Shown: positions 1 through 8,250 of the stretch, piece after piece | How the letters are laid out: each line of letters opens with the position of its first letter | How positions within the stretch are numbered: position 1 is the stretch's first letter | Assembly: GCF_001610835.1 (NCBI RefSeq) | Contig: NZ_CP011270.1 | Coordinates: 3,552,001-3,616,000, forward strand | DNA from: Planctomyces sp. SH-PL14 | Lineage (GTDB): Bacteria; Planctomycetota; Planctomycetia; Planctomycetales; Planctomycetaceae | Direction of reading: 5' to 3' | Length of the DNA stretch: 64,000 bases | The notes under the pieces: model-generated | The model's input: the letters and a program-made list of their open reading frames with translations, nothing else | Databases searched by the model: none | What the model was told of the DNA's origin: nothing | Made by a program: the position numbers and the translations under genes

Positions 1-1318
1 GCGGCTGGCGGGCCGCGGCGTTGGCACGAAGGCGGAAGTCGAGTCCCGCGAGGTTGACGAAGCCGGGATCGGTTGCGGCCTCCGTCCCCTTCTTGCCGAT
101 CAGCGTGTCGTTGTCGGTCACACTCCCCTGAATATCGCCGTGGCACTTCTTCCAGCCCTCCTTGAACCAGTTCCCCTGGAGGTGGGCGTCCCCGGTCTCA
201 TCGAGGATCGAGAGCATCCGTCCTTCGGCCTCGACGTAGACGATGTTGTTCTGAGCCTCGACCCGCTGGCGGTTCGTCGAGAGCCGGAACAGGCAGGTCT
301 TCTCCTTGCGGAAGGAGACGACGGTGTTGTTGCAGAACCAGAGCGGTCCTTGGCGGTTGTTGGCCGGGATCCCGCTGTCGCCGCCAAAGTGGACGATCTG
401 GTTGTTGTCCTTCCCCTCGTACTCGACGAGGACGTTCCCGTAGACAAACGCCGAGTCGTACTCCGCCTTGCCGCGGAGGTGTTCCCCTTCCTGGGCATCG
501 ACGAGGTCGAGCTGCCGGTTCCCCCCTTCGATCCAGTTGTAGCGGACGACGAGTCCGGCGGAGCGGTCCTTGAGTGCGGTCCCGCCCGCCCCTTTGACGA
601 GCGGGCCGAAGCGGCAGGTCTGGAACGTGATCCCTTCGGTTTCGGTGTAGGAGTTGTGTTCGAGGATGCTGCCGGCGACGCCGTTGTCGTGGATGTGGCA
701 GCCTTCGACGAGGATCGACTTGGTGTCGTGGCTGGAGAGGAAGCCGTTGCCGCAGTGGTGGAAGCGGCAGTTGCGGAAGACGAGGTTCTCCCCTTTCTCG
801 ACGTAGATCGCGGAGGCGTTGCCGGCGTACTCCGTGAGCCCGTCGCGGCCGAGGAAGAAGACGTCGTGGCGGGCGTTCGTGATTTCCAGGTTTTCGATGG
901 TGATCCAGGCGGGCATCGTGTCGTCGGGGTGGTTGGCGCCGCCGATCTTGATGACGCCGCGTTTTTCGCTCCAGAAGTTGAGTCCCGGGGGTGTGACGGC
1001 GTTCTCGCCGTCGAGGATCGGGCGTTCGCCGTTGGGTCCGAGGATGCCGCGGATGATGATGGGCTCCGCCTGGGTTCCACGGCGGCAGAGGACGAATTTG
1101 TTCCGGTACGGTTCGGGGCGGGCGACGATTTCGACGATGTCGCCTGGGAGGAGGCGGTCCCAGGGGACTTGGGCGAGTGAGGTCCGGGTCTCGGCGGGGC
1201 CGATGCGGTAGGTCTCGGCGCGGGCTGAGGGAAGGGGGCTGGCGAGGAGGGCGGCCAGTCCGGCGAGGAGTGTCCACAGGCGGGCTGGGGCTTGTTGGCG
1301 GGGGGGCGACCCGTTCAT
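1..1318 (-). CDS. Secreted right-handed parallel beta-helix protein (pectate-lyase-like fold), 3' end outside window
   Basis: The frame is open from an ATG at 1318 down to the window edge, giving 439 residues with no stop, so the gene is truncated by the window. An N-terminal signal peptide is visible (Arg-rich start, then LWTLLAGLAALLASPLPSARA). The body has the rhythm of a parallel beta-helix: repeated short strands with stacked Asn/Cys/His turns such as ITIENLEITNARHD, LVFRNCRFHHCGNGF, ILVEGCHIHDNG and ALKDRSAGLVVRYNWIEGG. Such proteins are usually polysaccharide lyases or hydrolases acting outside the cytoplasm, or carbohydrate-binding surface proteins. No catalytic residues can be assigned here, so the substrate is unknown. 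Longer-looking open frames on the same DNA lack this pattern and are shadows. Confidence 0.85.
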   Translation of the reverse strand, partial: MNGSPPRQQAPARLWTLLAGLAALLASPLPSARAETYRIGPAETRTSLAQVPWDRLLPGDIVEIVARPEPYRNKFVLCRRGTQAEPIIIRGILGPNGERPILDGENAVTPPGLNFWSEKRGVIKIGGANHPDDTMPAWITIENLEITNARHDVFFLGRDGLTEYAGNASAIYVEKGENLVFRNCRFHHCGNGFLSSHDTKSILVEGCHIHDNGVAGSILEHNSYTETEGITFQTCRFGPLVKGAGGTALKDRSAGLVVRYNWIEGGNRQLDLVDAQEGEHLRGKAEYDSAFVYGNVLVEYEGKDNNQIVHFGGDSGIPANNRQGPLWFCNNTVVSFRKEKTCLFRLSTNRQRVEAQNNIVYVEAEGRMLSILDETGDAHLQGNWFKEGWKKCHGDIQGSVTDNDTLIGKKGTEAATDPGFVNLAGLDFRLRANAAARQP

Positions 1319-1449
1319 GGCTGGCTCCGGCGCGAAGGAGGGGGTGTGCGGGAACTCAGATGGGCCCGAAGCGTTGGCGACGGGGTGAGGAGAAGGTTAG
1401 GGAGTCATCCACCGCAGGTCTGCGCTCAGCCTCAGCCTCCCCCTCTTCA

Positions 1450-1776
1450 CCGGGTCCAGGGGCACCCTGGTGGGGAGTGCAGAGGGGCCTGTGTTGTTTT
1501 TCTGGCCCTTTGCCCGCCGGAGGCCGTCTCGTCGAGAGATGTCAGAAGGAGTGCGTGTCCAAGCGCGAACACCGTGTCGGATGCCCCCTCACCAACCCGC
1601 GGGGAGTGCGGAGCGAGCGTGGAATCTTCAACGCCGATACCACAAAGCGGACGCCCGTTGTGTCCCACGGTTACGCTACGAAAATGCCTCCGGCGGCAAG
1701 GGGGTGAGACCCCCTTGACCCCAGGCTGCCGTCGCACGTTGGGTTTGAGCTATCAGCGCTCTGCCGGCAAGGACGG
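1450..1776 (-). repeat. Multi-hairpin intergenic element, copy 1 (near complete)
   Basis: One of seven near-complete copies in this window. It is read here opposite to the reference orientation (reference left end GTCCTTGCCGGCA, right end CCCCTGGACCCGG). It starts 9 bp after the stop codon of the ROK kinase gene. The left hairpin has a short gag loop; the right hairpin carries the 18-nt loop module CCTGTGTTGTTTTTCTGG (1488-1505) on the plus strand. Confidence 0.9.
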
Positions 1777-1785
1777 TGTTCGCGC

Positions 1786-2772
1786 CTACGAGAACGCCTT
1801 CATCGCACACGCCGCGGCCCCAATGAACCCCGCATCCCCCCCCAGAACGGCGTAATCAATGATCGTCCGCTCCGCCGGAATCGGGAACGCCCGCGCCTTC
1901 ACCTCTTCCTTCACCTTCGCCAGGAACCGCCGACCCAACTCGCTCCCATGCTGGTCAAACGTCATCGCCCCGCCAAACAACACCATCGCCGGGTTGAGAA
2001 TGTGCATGATGTTCACCGTCCCGATCGCCAGATACCGGGCCGTCTCCATAATCAGCCTGTCCGCCAGCTCATCCCCCTGCTTCGCCTCATCCGCAATGAT
2101 GATCGGCGTGATCGTCTCCCCACCCGCTTCACGATCCCGCAACGTCGACCGGGCGCCCGACGCCAGCGCCTCCCGACAACGACGGAGAAGCCCCCGCGCC
2201 CCGGCATACAGCTCCAGCGAGCCATGGATCCCGAACTCCGACCGCGGCCCCCCCTCCTGCTGGATAATCATGTGACCGCATTCCGCCGCATGCGAATGCG
2301 CCCCCTCCCACACCCGGCCGTTCAAAACGATCCCGCCACCGATCCCCGTGCCGAGGGTCCAGAACATCACGCTGTCGACCCCGCGGGCCCGCCCCAGCCA
2401 CGCCTCTCCCATCGCGGCGGCATTGGCATCATTCTGCAGCACCGCCGGAAGCCCGAACCGCTCGCTGACGAGCTGAACAATGGGGAGGTTGTCCCACCCG
2501 GGAAGATTGAACGGATGGAAAATAACCCCGGCCGGGATATCCATCGTTCCCGGAGCGGCGAGCCCGATCCCGGCGATCCGCTCCCGCGAGCGGCTCTCGG
2601 CGATGATCCGGTCAATGATCGCGTAAAGGTGGATCAGCCCTTCGTCCCGACCGCAGTCCAGGCAGACCGGATAGATCGTGTTCGTCAGAACCGTGCCGTC
2701 CGCGGAGACCACCCCGGCCTTGATCGTCGTTCCGCCAATATCGATGCCCACATAGCACGCCTGATCGCTCAC
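1786..2772 (-). CDS. ROK-family sugar kinase (glucokinase/NagK-like) lacking the zinc cysteines
   Basis: Predicted to phosphorylate a hexose or amino sugar with ATP in the cytoplasm. The N-terminal phosphate loop is YVGIDIGGTTIKAG (residues 7-20), the catalytic Asp is in NDANAAAMGE (Asp115), and LGTGIGGGIVLNG is the second phosphate motif. The ROK zinc site normally reads C-x-CG-x-x-GC; here it is S178-x-F180-G-x-x-G-S185, although His167 is kept, so zinc is probably not bound. I chose the GTG at 2772 because GGAGG lies 5 nt upstream and it places the ROK fold at residue 7; an upstream ATG at 2838 would add 22 unrelated residues. Length about 328 residues, normal for the family. The substrate is not determinable from sequence. 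Confidence 0.88.
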   Translation of the reverse strand: MSDQACYVGIDIGGTTIKAGVVSADGTVLTNTIYPVCLDCGRDEGLIHLYAIIDRIIAESRSRERIAGIGLAAPGTMDIPAGVIFHPFNLPGWDNLPIVQLVSERFGLPAVLQNDANAAAMGEAWLGRARGVDSVMFWTLGTGIGGGIVLNGRVWEGAHSHAAECGHMIIQQEGGPRSEFGIHGSLELYAGARGLLRRCREALASGARSTLRDREAGGETITPIIIADEAKQGDELADRLIMETARYLAIGTVNIMHILNPAMVLFGGAMTFDQHGSELGRRFLAKVKEEVKARAFPIPAERTIIDYAVLGGDAGFIGAAACAMKAFS

Positions 2773-3224
2773 CGGGACCTCCGCTTGACCGCAAAAGTAT
2801 AGGAGGCCCCCTGCGGGGAAAGCAGTCTCCACGGGCACCGGCCAGAGATCAGTCCCTCACGGGCACGCACCCCCTGCTTCACGTTGCAAGTTGGAGCGAA
2901 TCGCCTACTGCAGGAATGCGCGACACGCGTCCGCCCACACATCAGGTCCAATCCATACGTGGCAGGCGTTGAATCAGCGTGAACGAGAAGAGACCAAATT
3001 TTGACCGAAGAAAAAATGGGCCCCGGAATCCCAAAATCAAGGATTTGACGCAACATACGGAATTCACGACGCTTGTTGCAGATCCTGCAATTCGTGGATT
3101 GTGAGTTCCACGAAAAGATGTTGCGGCACGGGGAATGCATCGGCACAATATGCCGGTCCGACGCATGGAAGGACTGTGGGTGCTAGAGAGCCACCTGCTT
3201 CTGCTCTCGTTCAAGGAGGATGTC
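2773..3224. other. Intergenic region upstream of csrA
   Basis: About 450 bp without a convincing gene, separating two divergently transcribed genes. It is noticeably less GC-rich than its surroundings between about 2980 and 3120, as expected for promoter DNA. Apart from the weak sigma-54-like site listed separately, I see no repeat element or structured RNA in it. Confidence 0.5.
3124..3139 (+). promoter_or_regulatory. Possible sigma-54 (-24/-12) promoter upstream of csrA
   Basis: The sequence CGGCACGGGGAATGCA matches the sigma-54 consensus TGGCACG-N4-TTGCA except at two positions, with correct GG-to-GC spacing. It lies about 85 bp upstream of the csrA start codon. No upstream activator site was identified, so this is only suggestive. 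Confidence 0.28.
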
Positions 3225-3452
3225 ATGCTGGTTTTGACGCGCAAGGCTGGGGAATCGATCATTATCGATGGCGACATCGTCATCAAGGTTTCGCAGGTTC
3301 AGGGGAACCGCGTGAAGCTCTGCATCGATGCTCCCAAGAGCCATCGGATCGTGCGTTCTGAACTCGACGCGGAAGACGCGCCGAAGGCCCTGCCCCGGTT
3401 CGCGGCTCGGACTGAGTCGGACCTGCGAGCGGTGCCGGCACATGCGAAGTGA
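3225..3452 (+). CDS. csrA: Carbon storage regulator CsrA (RNA-binding translational regulator)
   Basis: CsrA dimers bind GGA motifs in mRNA leaders and repress or stabilise target messages; flagellin and flagellar genes are classic targets. The 75-residue product begins MLVLTRKAGESI and keeps Leu4 and Arg44 (IVRSEL), the residues that contact RNA, plus the family core DIVIKV and IDAPK. The usual Gly in V-x-L-G-I-x-A-P is Cys33 here. The start is fixed by a strong Shine-Dalgarno AAGGAGGA at 3213-3220 and by the conserved MLVLTRK N-terminus; a longer frame from 3135 would add 30 residues with no family similarity. The C-terminal tail from residue 52 is not conserved. A fliO gene lies 1.6 kb downstream on the other strand, consistent with a flagellated organism. 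Confidence 0.93.
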   Translation: MLVLTRKAGESIIIDGDIVIKVSQVQGNRVKLCIDAPKSHRIVRSELDAEDAPKALPRFAARTESDLRAVPAHAK

Positions 3453-3488
3453 AGCGGGAGACGCTGCGGACGGGGAGAGCACGCGTTC

Positions 3489-4493
3489 TCAAGCCCGTCC
3501 GAACGGGAAGGCCGTGACACTTGCGAGCCGTTCTGTTCCCACCAGCCACATCAGGAGTCGGTCGAATCCCAAGGCCACTCCCGAGCACGGTGGGAGTCCG
3601 CGCGCCATTGCGCTGAGAAGCCGGCTCTCTGTCGGAAGTGTCTCCCTTCCGGACTGCGTTCTCAGGGTCGACTGCCGCTGCATCCGTCGGCGCAGCTCGT
3701 CCGCATCCGTAAGTTCGTGATAGCCGTTGCACATCTCGATGCCGTCGAGATACAGCTCAAACCGCTCCGCCACGGCGGTGGCCCCCTCTCCCCGCACTTT
3801 CGCCAGGGCTGACTGCGAAGCGGGGAAGTCGTAGAGGTAGACCGTTCCGAGAGTCTGCAGATAGGGCTCGACCCGTTCCGCCAGGATGAGATTCAGCCAT
3901 CCGTCGCGGTCGTCGGGCGCCAGGCTTTGCGGGACCGAGATTTCCAGACGTCGCGCCAGCGCTATGAGCTGCGGCGTTTCCGCTTCCAGGACCCGCTCGC
4001 CGGTCGCCTGTTCGAATGCGTCGTCGTAGGCCAGCTTGGGGAAGGGATTGTCCGGGAGCCGCCGCGCCCGATCGGGCCGCAGTTCGGCCGCAGCTCGGAC
4101 GAGCTGTTCCGTGAACGCCATCTGCGCATGGTGGTCGTCGCCGATGCGGTACCACTCGACCATCGTGAACTCGGGGTTGTGGCGTTCTCCGTATTCTCCG
4201 CGGCGGAAGGAGCGGGTCACTTCGTAGATTGCGTCCGCGCCGGCGGCGAGGAGCCGCTTCATGGCGAACTCGGGGGACGTCTGGAGGTAGAAGCTTTCTC
4301 CGTTGGGGCCGATGCGGGGGAGTTCGAAGGGGTCGATCCAGGCGTCGACGCAGATATCGCGGGAGAGGAGGGGAGTCTGGACTTCCCAGTAGCCGCGGGA
4401 GTCGAACGTATCGCGGACGCGGCGGAGGACGGCGGCCCGGAAGCGGAGGGTGTCGATGTCGGCGGTCGGGAGGTCGTCGTCGGTGGGGGTCAT
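3489..4493 (-). CDS. epmA: EF-P--beta-lysine ligase EpmA (GenX/PoxA/YjeA), lysyl-tRNA-synthetase-like
   Basis: This family activates (R)-beta-lysine with ATP and attaches it to a conserved lysine of elongation factor P. The 334-residue protein is the catalytic core of class II lysyl-tRNA synthetase without the anticodon-binding domain. Motif 2 is visible in YEVTRSFRRGEYGERHNPEFTM, followed by EWYR; motif 3 is in CSGVALGFDRLLMWLVG near the C-terminus. YDFPASQSALAKV and ERFELYLDGIEMCNGYHELTD match E. coli EpmA closely. I prefer the ATG at 4493, which puts the first conserved helix where E. coli EpmA has it; a GTG at 4571 would add 26 residues. Neither start has a strong ribosome site. epmB and efp are not in this window. 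Confidence 0.9.
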   Translation of the reverse strand: MTPTDDDLPTADIDTLRFRAAVLRRVRDTFDSRGYWEVQTPLLSRDICVDAWIDPFELPRIGPNGESFYLQTSPEFAMKRLLAAGADAIYEVTRSFRRGEYGERHNPEFTMVEWYRIGDDHHAQMAFTEQLVRAAAELRPDRARRLPDNPFPKLAYDDAFEQATGERVLEAETPQLIALARRLEISVPQSLAPDDRDGWLNLILAERVEPYLQTLGTVYLYDFPASQSALAKVRGEGATAVAERFELYLDGIEMCNGYHELTDADELRRRMQRQSTLRTQSGRETLPTESRLLSAMARGLPPCSGVALGFDRLLMWLVGTERLASVTAFPFGRA

Positions 4494-4591
4494 GAAGGCG
4501 GAGGAGGCCAAGGACGGAAGCGGCTGCTCACCGTATTCCAACAGACGCCCGGCGAGAACTCTCACGCGCACCTTTGTTCCACTGCTCGAAC

Positions 4592-4919
4592 CACGTCCTT
4601 GCCGGCACAGCTATGCCACCTCAAACCCAACGTGCGACGGCAGCCTGGGGTCAAGGGGCCAAAGAAACAACACAGGCCCCCTTGCCGCCGGAGGCACTTC
4701 CATGAGGAACCGCGGCACACGACGGACGTCCGCTTTGTGGGACCGGCGATGAGGACTCACCGCTCGCTTCGCAATCCCCGCGGGTTGGTGAGGGGGCATC
4801 CGATACGCTGTCCGCGCTTGGACACACACTCCTTCAGACATCTCTCGACGGCCAGGCCTCCGGCGGGCAAGAGGCATTCTGCCCCCTGCACCCCCTGACC
4901 AGGGTGTCCCTGGACCCGA
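4592..4919 (+). repeat. Multi-hairpin intergenic element, copy 2 (near complete)
   Basis: Reference orientation, lying between the start of epmA and the end of fliO. The left hairpin carries the long loop module (CCAAAGAAACAACACAGG between GGGG and CCCC arms); the right hairpin has a degenerate short loop. Left end GTCCTTGCCGGCA and right end CCCTGGACCCG are both present. Confidence 0.9.
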
Positions 4920-4992
4920 TGAGGGCCAATGATCCTGAGTTGCGCCGCTCTACCTTCCGCCTTCAGCCTGAACCCCTTCCGCCTCCCTCGCA

Positions 4993-5033
4993 GGGCCCCT
5001 TGCATCCCCCACCAGGGTACCCCTGGACACGGT
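4993..5033 (+). repeat. Fragment of the multi-hairpin element (right end only)
   Basis: About 40 bp matching the right terminus of the element family (CCCCACCAGGGTACCCCTGG). It sits 17 bp beyond the fliO stop codon. The rest of the element is absent, so this is either a decayed copy or an aborted insertion. Confidence 0.7.
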
Positions 5034-5049
5034 ATGGGACGGCAGCTGG

Positions 5050-5931
5050 CTAACCCTGCTGATCGACGCCCGATCGCGCGACCGATGCCTCATTCCCACC
5101 AGACGTCGACCGGTTCCGGCGGAACAGATTCCGCGCCTCCCCACCCGACACCTCCGACAACGACATCAACTGACTGACCCGCTCCGGATCATCAATCTCA
5201 CTGAGCGTCTGAAGACCCTGCGGCGTATGCCCCAGGATCAACAGCCGCGTTCCGACCCGGACAATATGCAGCGTCGTCTGCGGCGCAAGCGTCCGCGATC
5301 CGACATGCTCCAGAAGACCATCAGGAAGACCCGTCCGCGCAGGAAGCGTCTGCCGACGCACACCCCACGCCGCCACATAACCCGCCACCGCCAACCCCAG
5401 AACCAGCCCGCCATAGTAAGCGACCGTCCCCCAACCACTGGACGTCGCCGGCTCCGGTGCACGCTCGGCAACCCTCCGGGGACGGGGAGACGAAGGCCGA
5501 TCCGGCGCGGTCAACGAGTCGTAGTCGACCACATCCGCCGCGGCCGCCGACTGCTTCGCAACCTCGGGCTCCGTCTGTGCGGGAAGAGCCGCCTCTCCAG
5601 CCACCGGGACCGTAGACCGTCCCGGAAAATCGATCTCGATCCCGCCGTTGGTCGTGAGACTGACCGGCCGGTTCGACGACTGGGCCGGCTGCGACGGGAC
5701 ACCTGCCCCCGCGGCGCTGTCCGGACGTCGGACCGCATCGCCGGGGGCCTGATAGAACGGACTGCTGACGCGCGGAACGGACTCGCGTGCCGCCGGCGCC
5801 GGCTCATCGAACAGGCTCATCCCCCGCATGGGCGCCACCGGATCAGCCGGCAGCGACGATCCCGAAGCGAAGGAGACGAGCACCGCCGCGGCAGACGCGA
5901 CGCGGCGAAACAATCGATGGGCGGCAGTCAT
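5050..5931 (-). CDS. fliO: Flagellar biosynthesis protein FliO-like
   Basis: FliO is a small membrane protein that helps assemble the FliP/Q/R core of the flagellar type III export gate. The 293-residue product has an N-terminal hydrophobic stretch (residues 8-27), a long Ala/Pro/Ser-rich periplasmic region, a membrane segment at about 171-191 (YYGGLVLGLAVAGYVAAWGV) and a C-terminal FliO core at about 208-255: EHVGSRTLAPQTTLHIVRVG, then LLILGHTPQGLQTLSEIDDP. The start at 5931 has GGGGAGG 6 nt upstream; an alternative 16 codons earlier has none. Other flagellar genes are not adjacent. The long N-terminal extension is unusual against the short E. coli protein, so the assignment rests on the C-terminal core. 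Confidence 0.75.
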   Translation of the reverse strand: MTAAHRLFRRVASAAAVLVSFASGSSLPADPVAPMRGMSLFDEPAPAARESVPRVSSPFYQAPGDAVRRPDSAAGAGVPSQPAQSSNRPVSLTTNGGIEIDFPGRSTVPVAGEAALPAQTEPEVAKQSAAAADVVDYDSLTAPDRPSSPRPRRVAERAPEPATSSGWGTVAYYGGLVLGLAVAGYVAAWGVRRQTLPARTGLPDGLLEHVGSRTLAPQTTLHIVRVGTRLLILGHTPQGLQTLSEIDDPERVSQLMSLSEVSGGEARNLFRRNRSTSGGNEASVARSGVDQQG

Positions 5932-6049
5932 AGAGCCTCCCCCTGAACGGTCGAGCGACCCGGCAAGCCGAAGGGACAAAAGGGGGCGAGGTATACCGGC
6001 AACCGGAAAAACAGGTCAATGGGGAAGAGAGGCGGAAGACCGAGGGCTG

Positions 6050-6166
6050 AAGGCGGAAGGTCGAGGGGACGTGGCGAAGCCGCGGGAACTGCGGAGCCGG
6101 GGCGAGGAACGGCCACCTGACGATGCGACCTCAATCACCCGAACTGTCCCCTCGACCTTCCGCCTT
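6050..6166. repeat. Short element with perfect 21-bp terminal inverted repeats
   Basis: Positions 6050-6070 and 6146-6166 are perfect reverse complements (arm core GGAAGGTCGAGGGGAC), with a 75-bp spacer. Flanking copies of GGCGGAAG and CTTCCGCC extend the symmetry imperfectly to about 6030 and 6190. A similar CTTCCGCCTTCAGCC string occurs near 4960. It lies in the divergent promoter region between fliO and the lipoprotein gene. Confidence 0.75.
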
Positions 6167-6302
6167 CCGCCTCAAGCCTTCCGCCTCGCCCTCCACCGGC
6201 AGTTCCTGCCGCTCCGCGGATCATCCTCACGACCGTCCTTGTCGAACGTCGATACCTATTCGGAGGATGTCTCGAGTCGTACGACTCATTCTGGGAGGCA
6301 GG

Positions 6303-7295
6303 ATGTCTCGTGTTGCCGCAATCTGGCTGCTGACTCTCGCGGTGACGGGGTGCGCCCACACCGCGCGGATCACGGTTTGGCAGCCAGCCTCGGCAGACTC
6401 GCGGGAACTCGGCCAGGTCGTCGTCATGCCGTTCACCGGCCAGAACGGCGATGTCGTCTCCGCCAGCCTCACCTCGCGGCTCGAGCGGGGAAGCGTCTAC
6501 CAGATCGTCGACCGCACCGACCTGCCGATGGTCGCGCAGGTCTCGCTCAGCGAGAAAGCCCCCGGCGAATACGAGCAGCAGGCACTCGCCGCCGCCCGCA
6601 AGACCCACGTCGACGGCCTGATCTTCGGGCACGTCTTCCTCTACGAATGCGAAGTCCGCTCGGTCGCCAACGGCGAAGTCCTCCCGACGCGGCGGTTCGG
6701 TCCCGAACGGATGTTCGGCAACTCGCCCTACCAGGAACGCGAGACCGATTGGATGATCGGCACAGTCGGGGTCGAATACCGGCTCCTCGATGCCAAGACC
6801 GGCGAAGAGCGGGCCTCCGGACGGGTCGTCCGCGACTTCCGCGAGCCCAAGGGACGGAAGGAACTCCCCGCGCAGGACACCGTCCTGGCGAAGCTCGTCG
6901 AAGAGTGCCTCGACGACGTCGAGCAGCACCTCACCCCGCACAAGCAGACCGCCCAGGTGAAGCTCGCCACGTGCGACTGGAAGCTCCACGGCCGCCCCGA
7001 AGTCCGACAGGGCTGCACCGCCGCCGAGAAGGGGAAGTGGCGGGAGGCCGAAGAGCACTGGAACGAGGCGCTCAAGGTCGATCCCCAGAACCACGCCGCC
7101 CTCTACAACCTCGGCATCGCCGCCGCCAACCGCCAGGACTACGACCGGGCGGAAGAGCTCATCATGGAAGCGATCCGGACGACGCACTGCGATTGCTACG
7201 AGACGGGCCTCTCGCAGATCCGCCGCTACCGCGAAGACTACGAGAAGGCCCAGGTCCAGCGCTCCCAGGACGTCGTGACCGCCAGCGCGCAGTGA
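6303..7295 (+). CDS. Lipoprotein with CsgG/TolB-like N-terminal domain and C-terminal TPR repeats
   Basis: The 330-residue product starts with a type II signal peptide, MSRVAAIWLLTLAVTGC, with the lipidated Cys at 17. Residues about 30-190 (LGQVVVMPFTGQNGDVVS, then SVYQIVDRTDLP and VDGLIFGHVFLY) resemble the nucleotide-free alpha/beta domain of CsgG/TolB-N/FlgO-like outer-membrane lipoproteins. Residues about 235-320 form two TPR-like helical pairs (AAEKGKWREAEEHWNEALKV, LYNLGIAAANRQDYDRAEEL). The start at 6303 is chosen because GGAGG precedes it and it directly begins the lipobox signal; an ATG at 6267 with the same GGATGTCTCG context would add 12 residues. Likely a periplasm- or outer-membrane-anchored scaffold; the exact role is unknown. 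Confidence 0.7.
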   Translation: MSRVAAIWLLTLAVTGCAHTARITVWQPASADSRELGQVVVMPFTGQNGDVVSASLTSRLERGSVYQIVDRTDLPMVAQVSLSEKAPGEYEQQALAAARKTHVDGLIFGHVFLYECEVRSVANGEVLPTRRFGPERMFGNSPYQERETDWMIGTVGVEYRLLDAKTGEERASGRVVRDFREPKGRKELPAQDTVLAKLVEECLDDVEQHLTPHKQTAQVKLATCDWKLHGRPEVRQGCTAAEKGKWREAEEHWNEALKVDPQNHAALYNLGIAAANRQDYDRAEELIMEAIRTTHCDCYETGLSQIRRYREDYEKAQVQRSQDVVTASAQ

Positions 7296-7378
7296 CGCGC
7301 TCGGACATGGTCCACCGGTCCGCCCTCTTCTCTTCGGACGCCGGAATCTCTGTCGGCGCAGACCGGCGAAACAGTGCT

Positions 7379-8179
7379 TCACCCTGCCACATTGGCAAAC
7401 GCGCGCCGCAGGACCTGCACCGTCGACTGAAACTCGACCTCTCCGGTCGTCGATCCCATCCGTTTCCGCAGCGCCGACTCCAGTCCCGCCGCGATCTCGT
7501 CCGGCCCCTCTGGCCCCGCCTCGATCGCCGCCGTGATGTTGCTCTGCGACATGAGGAACTCGACAAGCTGAGTCGCTGACAGCGGCACCGGGTGGCTGAA
7601 GGCATCGGAAGCCACGACCTCGAAGCCAGCCGCATCGATCCCCGCACTCACCGACGCCGCTGCCGCGCGGCGCGGAGGACTGGGATACCGCGTGAGATAG
7701 GTCCCGCGGATCCACGGCTCGACCGCCGGACAATCGTGGACCCGCCCGCCGAAGGCGGTGTTGTAGATCGCCAGCCATCCGCCGGGCTTCAGGACGCGGT
7801 GGCTTTCGGCCAGGAACCGCGGCTGATCGAACCAGTGGAACGCCAGCCCCGTCGTCACGAGCTCAAAGGCCCCGGACGCCACAGGGAGCGCCTCGGCACG
7901 ACCGCGGAGGTAGGGAATCGATCCCTCCCGCCGCGCGAGTCCGAGCATTTCCGCGGAGAGGTCGACGCCGATCACCTCGGTCGCGACCGCCGCCACGGCC
8001 CGGGAGGACTGACCGGTGCCGCAGCCGACATCCAGCACCGCCCCGAATCGCTCCCGTCCGGTGATCCGCTGGATCCGCTCGACAATGACCGGGTGAACAA
8101 AAGGACGTCCCCGGAGATACCGGGCGGCGGCGTCCCCGGACAGAAAATGACGCGTCAGCGAGGGAGGCGGGCTGTTCAT
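7379..8179 (-). CDS. Class I SAM-dependent methyltransferase (UbiE/methyltransferase-11 type)
   Basis: Transfers a methyl group from S-adenosylmethionine to an unidentified small molecule. The 266-residue product has the SAM-binding motif I AVLDVGCGTGQSS near residue 50, an acidic strand-end (VIGVDLSAEML), LPVASGAFELVTTGLAFHWF (motif with the typical WF before the post-motif helix) and HRVLKPGGWLAIYN. The C-terminal 100 residues form a variable substrate cap. The start at 8179 gives the usual family length; the open frame continues upstream to 8707 only because it overlaps the neighbouring gene out of frame. It is transcribed in the same direction as the downstream-strand alkD-like gene, 71 bp apart, and may be cotranscribed with it. 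Confidence 0.85.
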   Translation of the reverse strand: MNSPPPSLTRHFLSGDAAARYLRGRPFVHPVIVERIQRITGRERFGAVLDVGCGTGQSSRAVAAVATEVIGVDLSAEMLGLARREGSIPYLRGRAEALPVASGAFELVTTGLAFHWFDQPRFLAESHRVLKPGGWLAIYNTAFGGRVHDCPAVEPWIRGTYLTRYPSPPRRAAAASVSAGIDAAGFEVVASDAFSHPVPLSATQLVEFLMSQSNITAAIEAGPEGPDEIAAGLESALRKRMGSTTGEVEFQSTVQVLRRAFANVAG

Positions 8180-8250
8180 CGGCGTGGAAGACACGATCGG
8201 CCGTGAAGCGGTTCTGCGAAACGGTGGCGGTGGGCTCGCCGCCAGCCCGT

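Noticed and set aside
140-1277. Three long frames overlapping the first 1.3 kb
   Set aside because: They are out of frame with the beta-helix protein, which has a signal peptide and clear repeats and is open to the window edge.
1470-1718. Similar short peptides encoded in many copies of the multi-hairpin element (ARRRPSRREMSEG, CRMPPHQPAG)
   Set aside because: The resemblance follows from the DNA repeat; frames differ between copies because of indels, several frames are open at once, and no consistent start or ribosome site exists.
5828-7579. A 583-residue plus-strand frame across the fliO/lipoprotein region
   Set aside because: It is antisense to fliO and out of frame with the lipoprotein gene.
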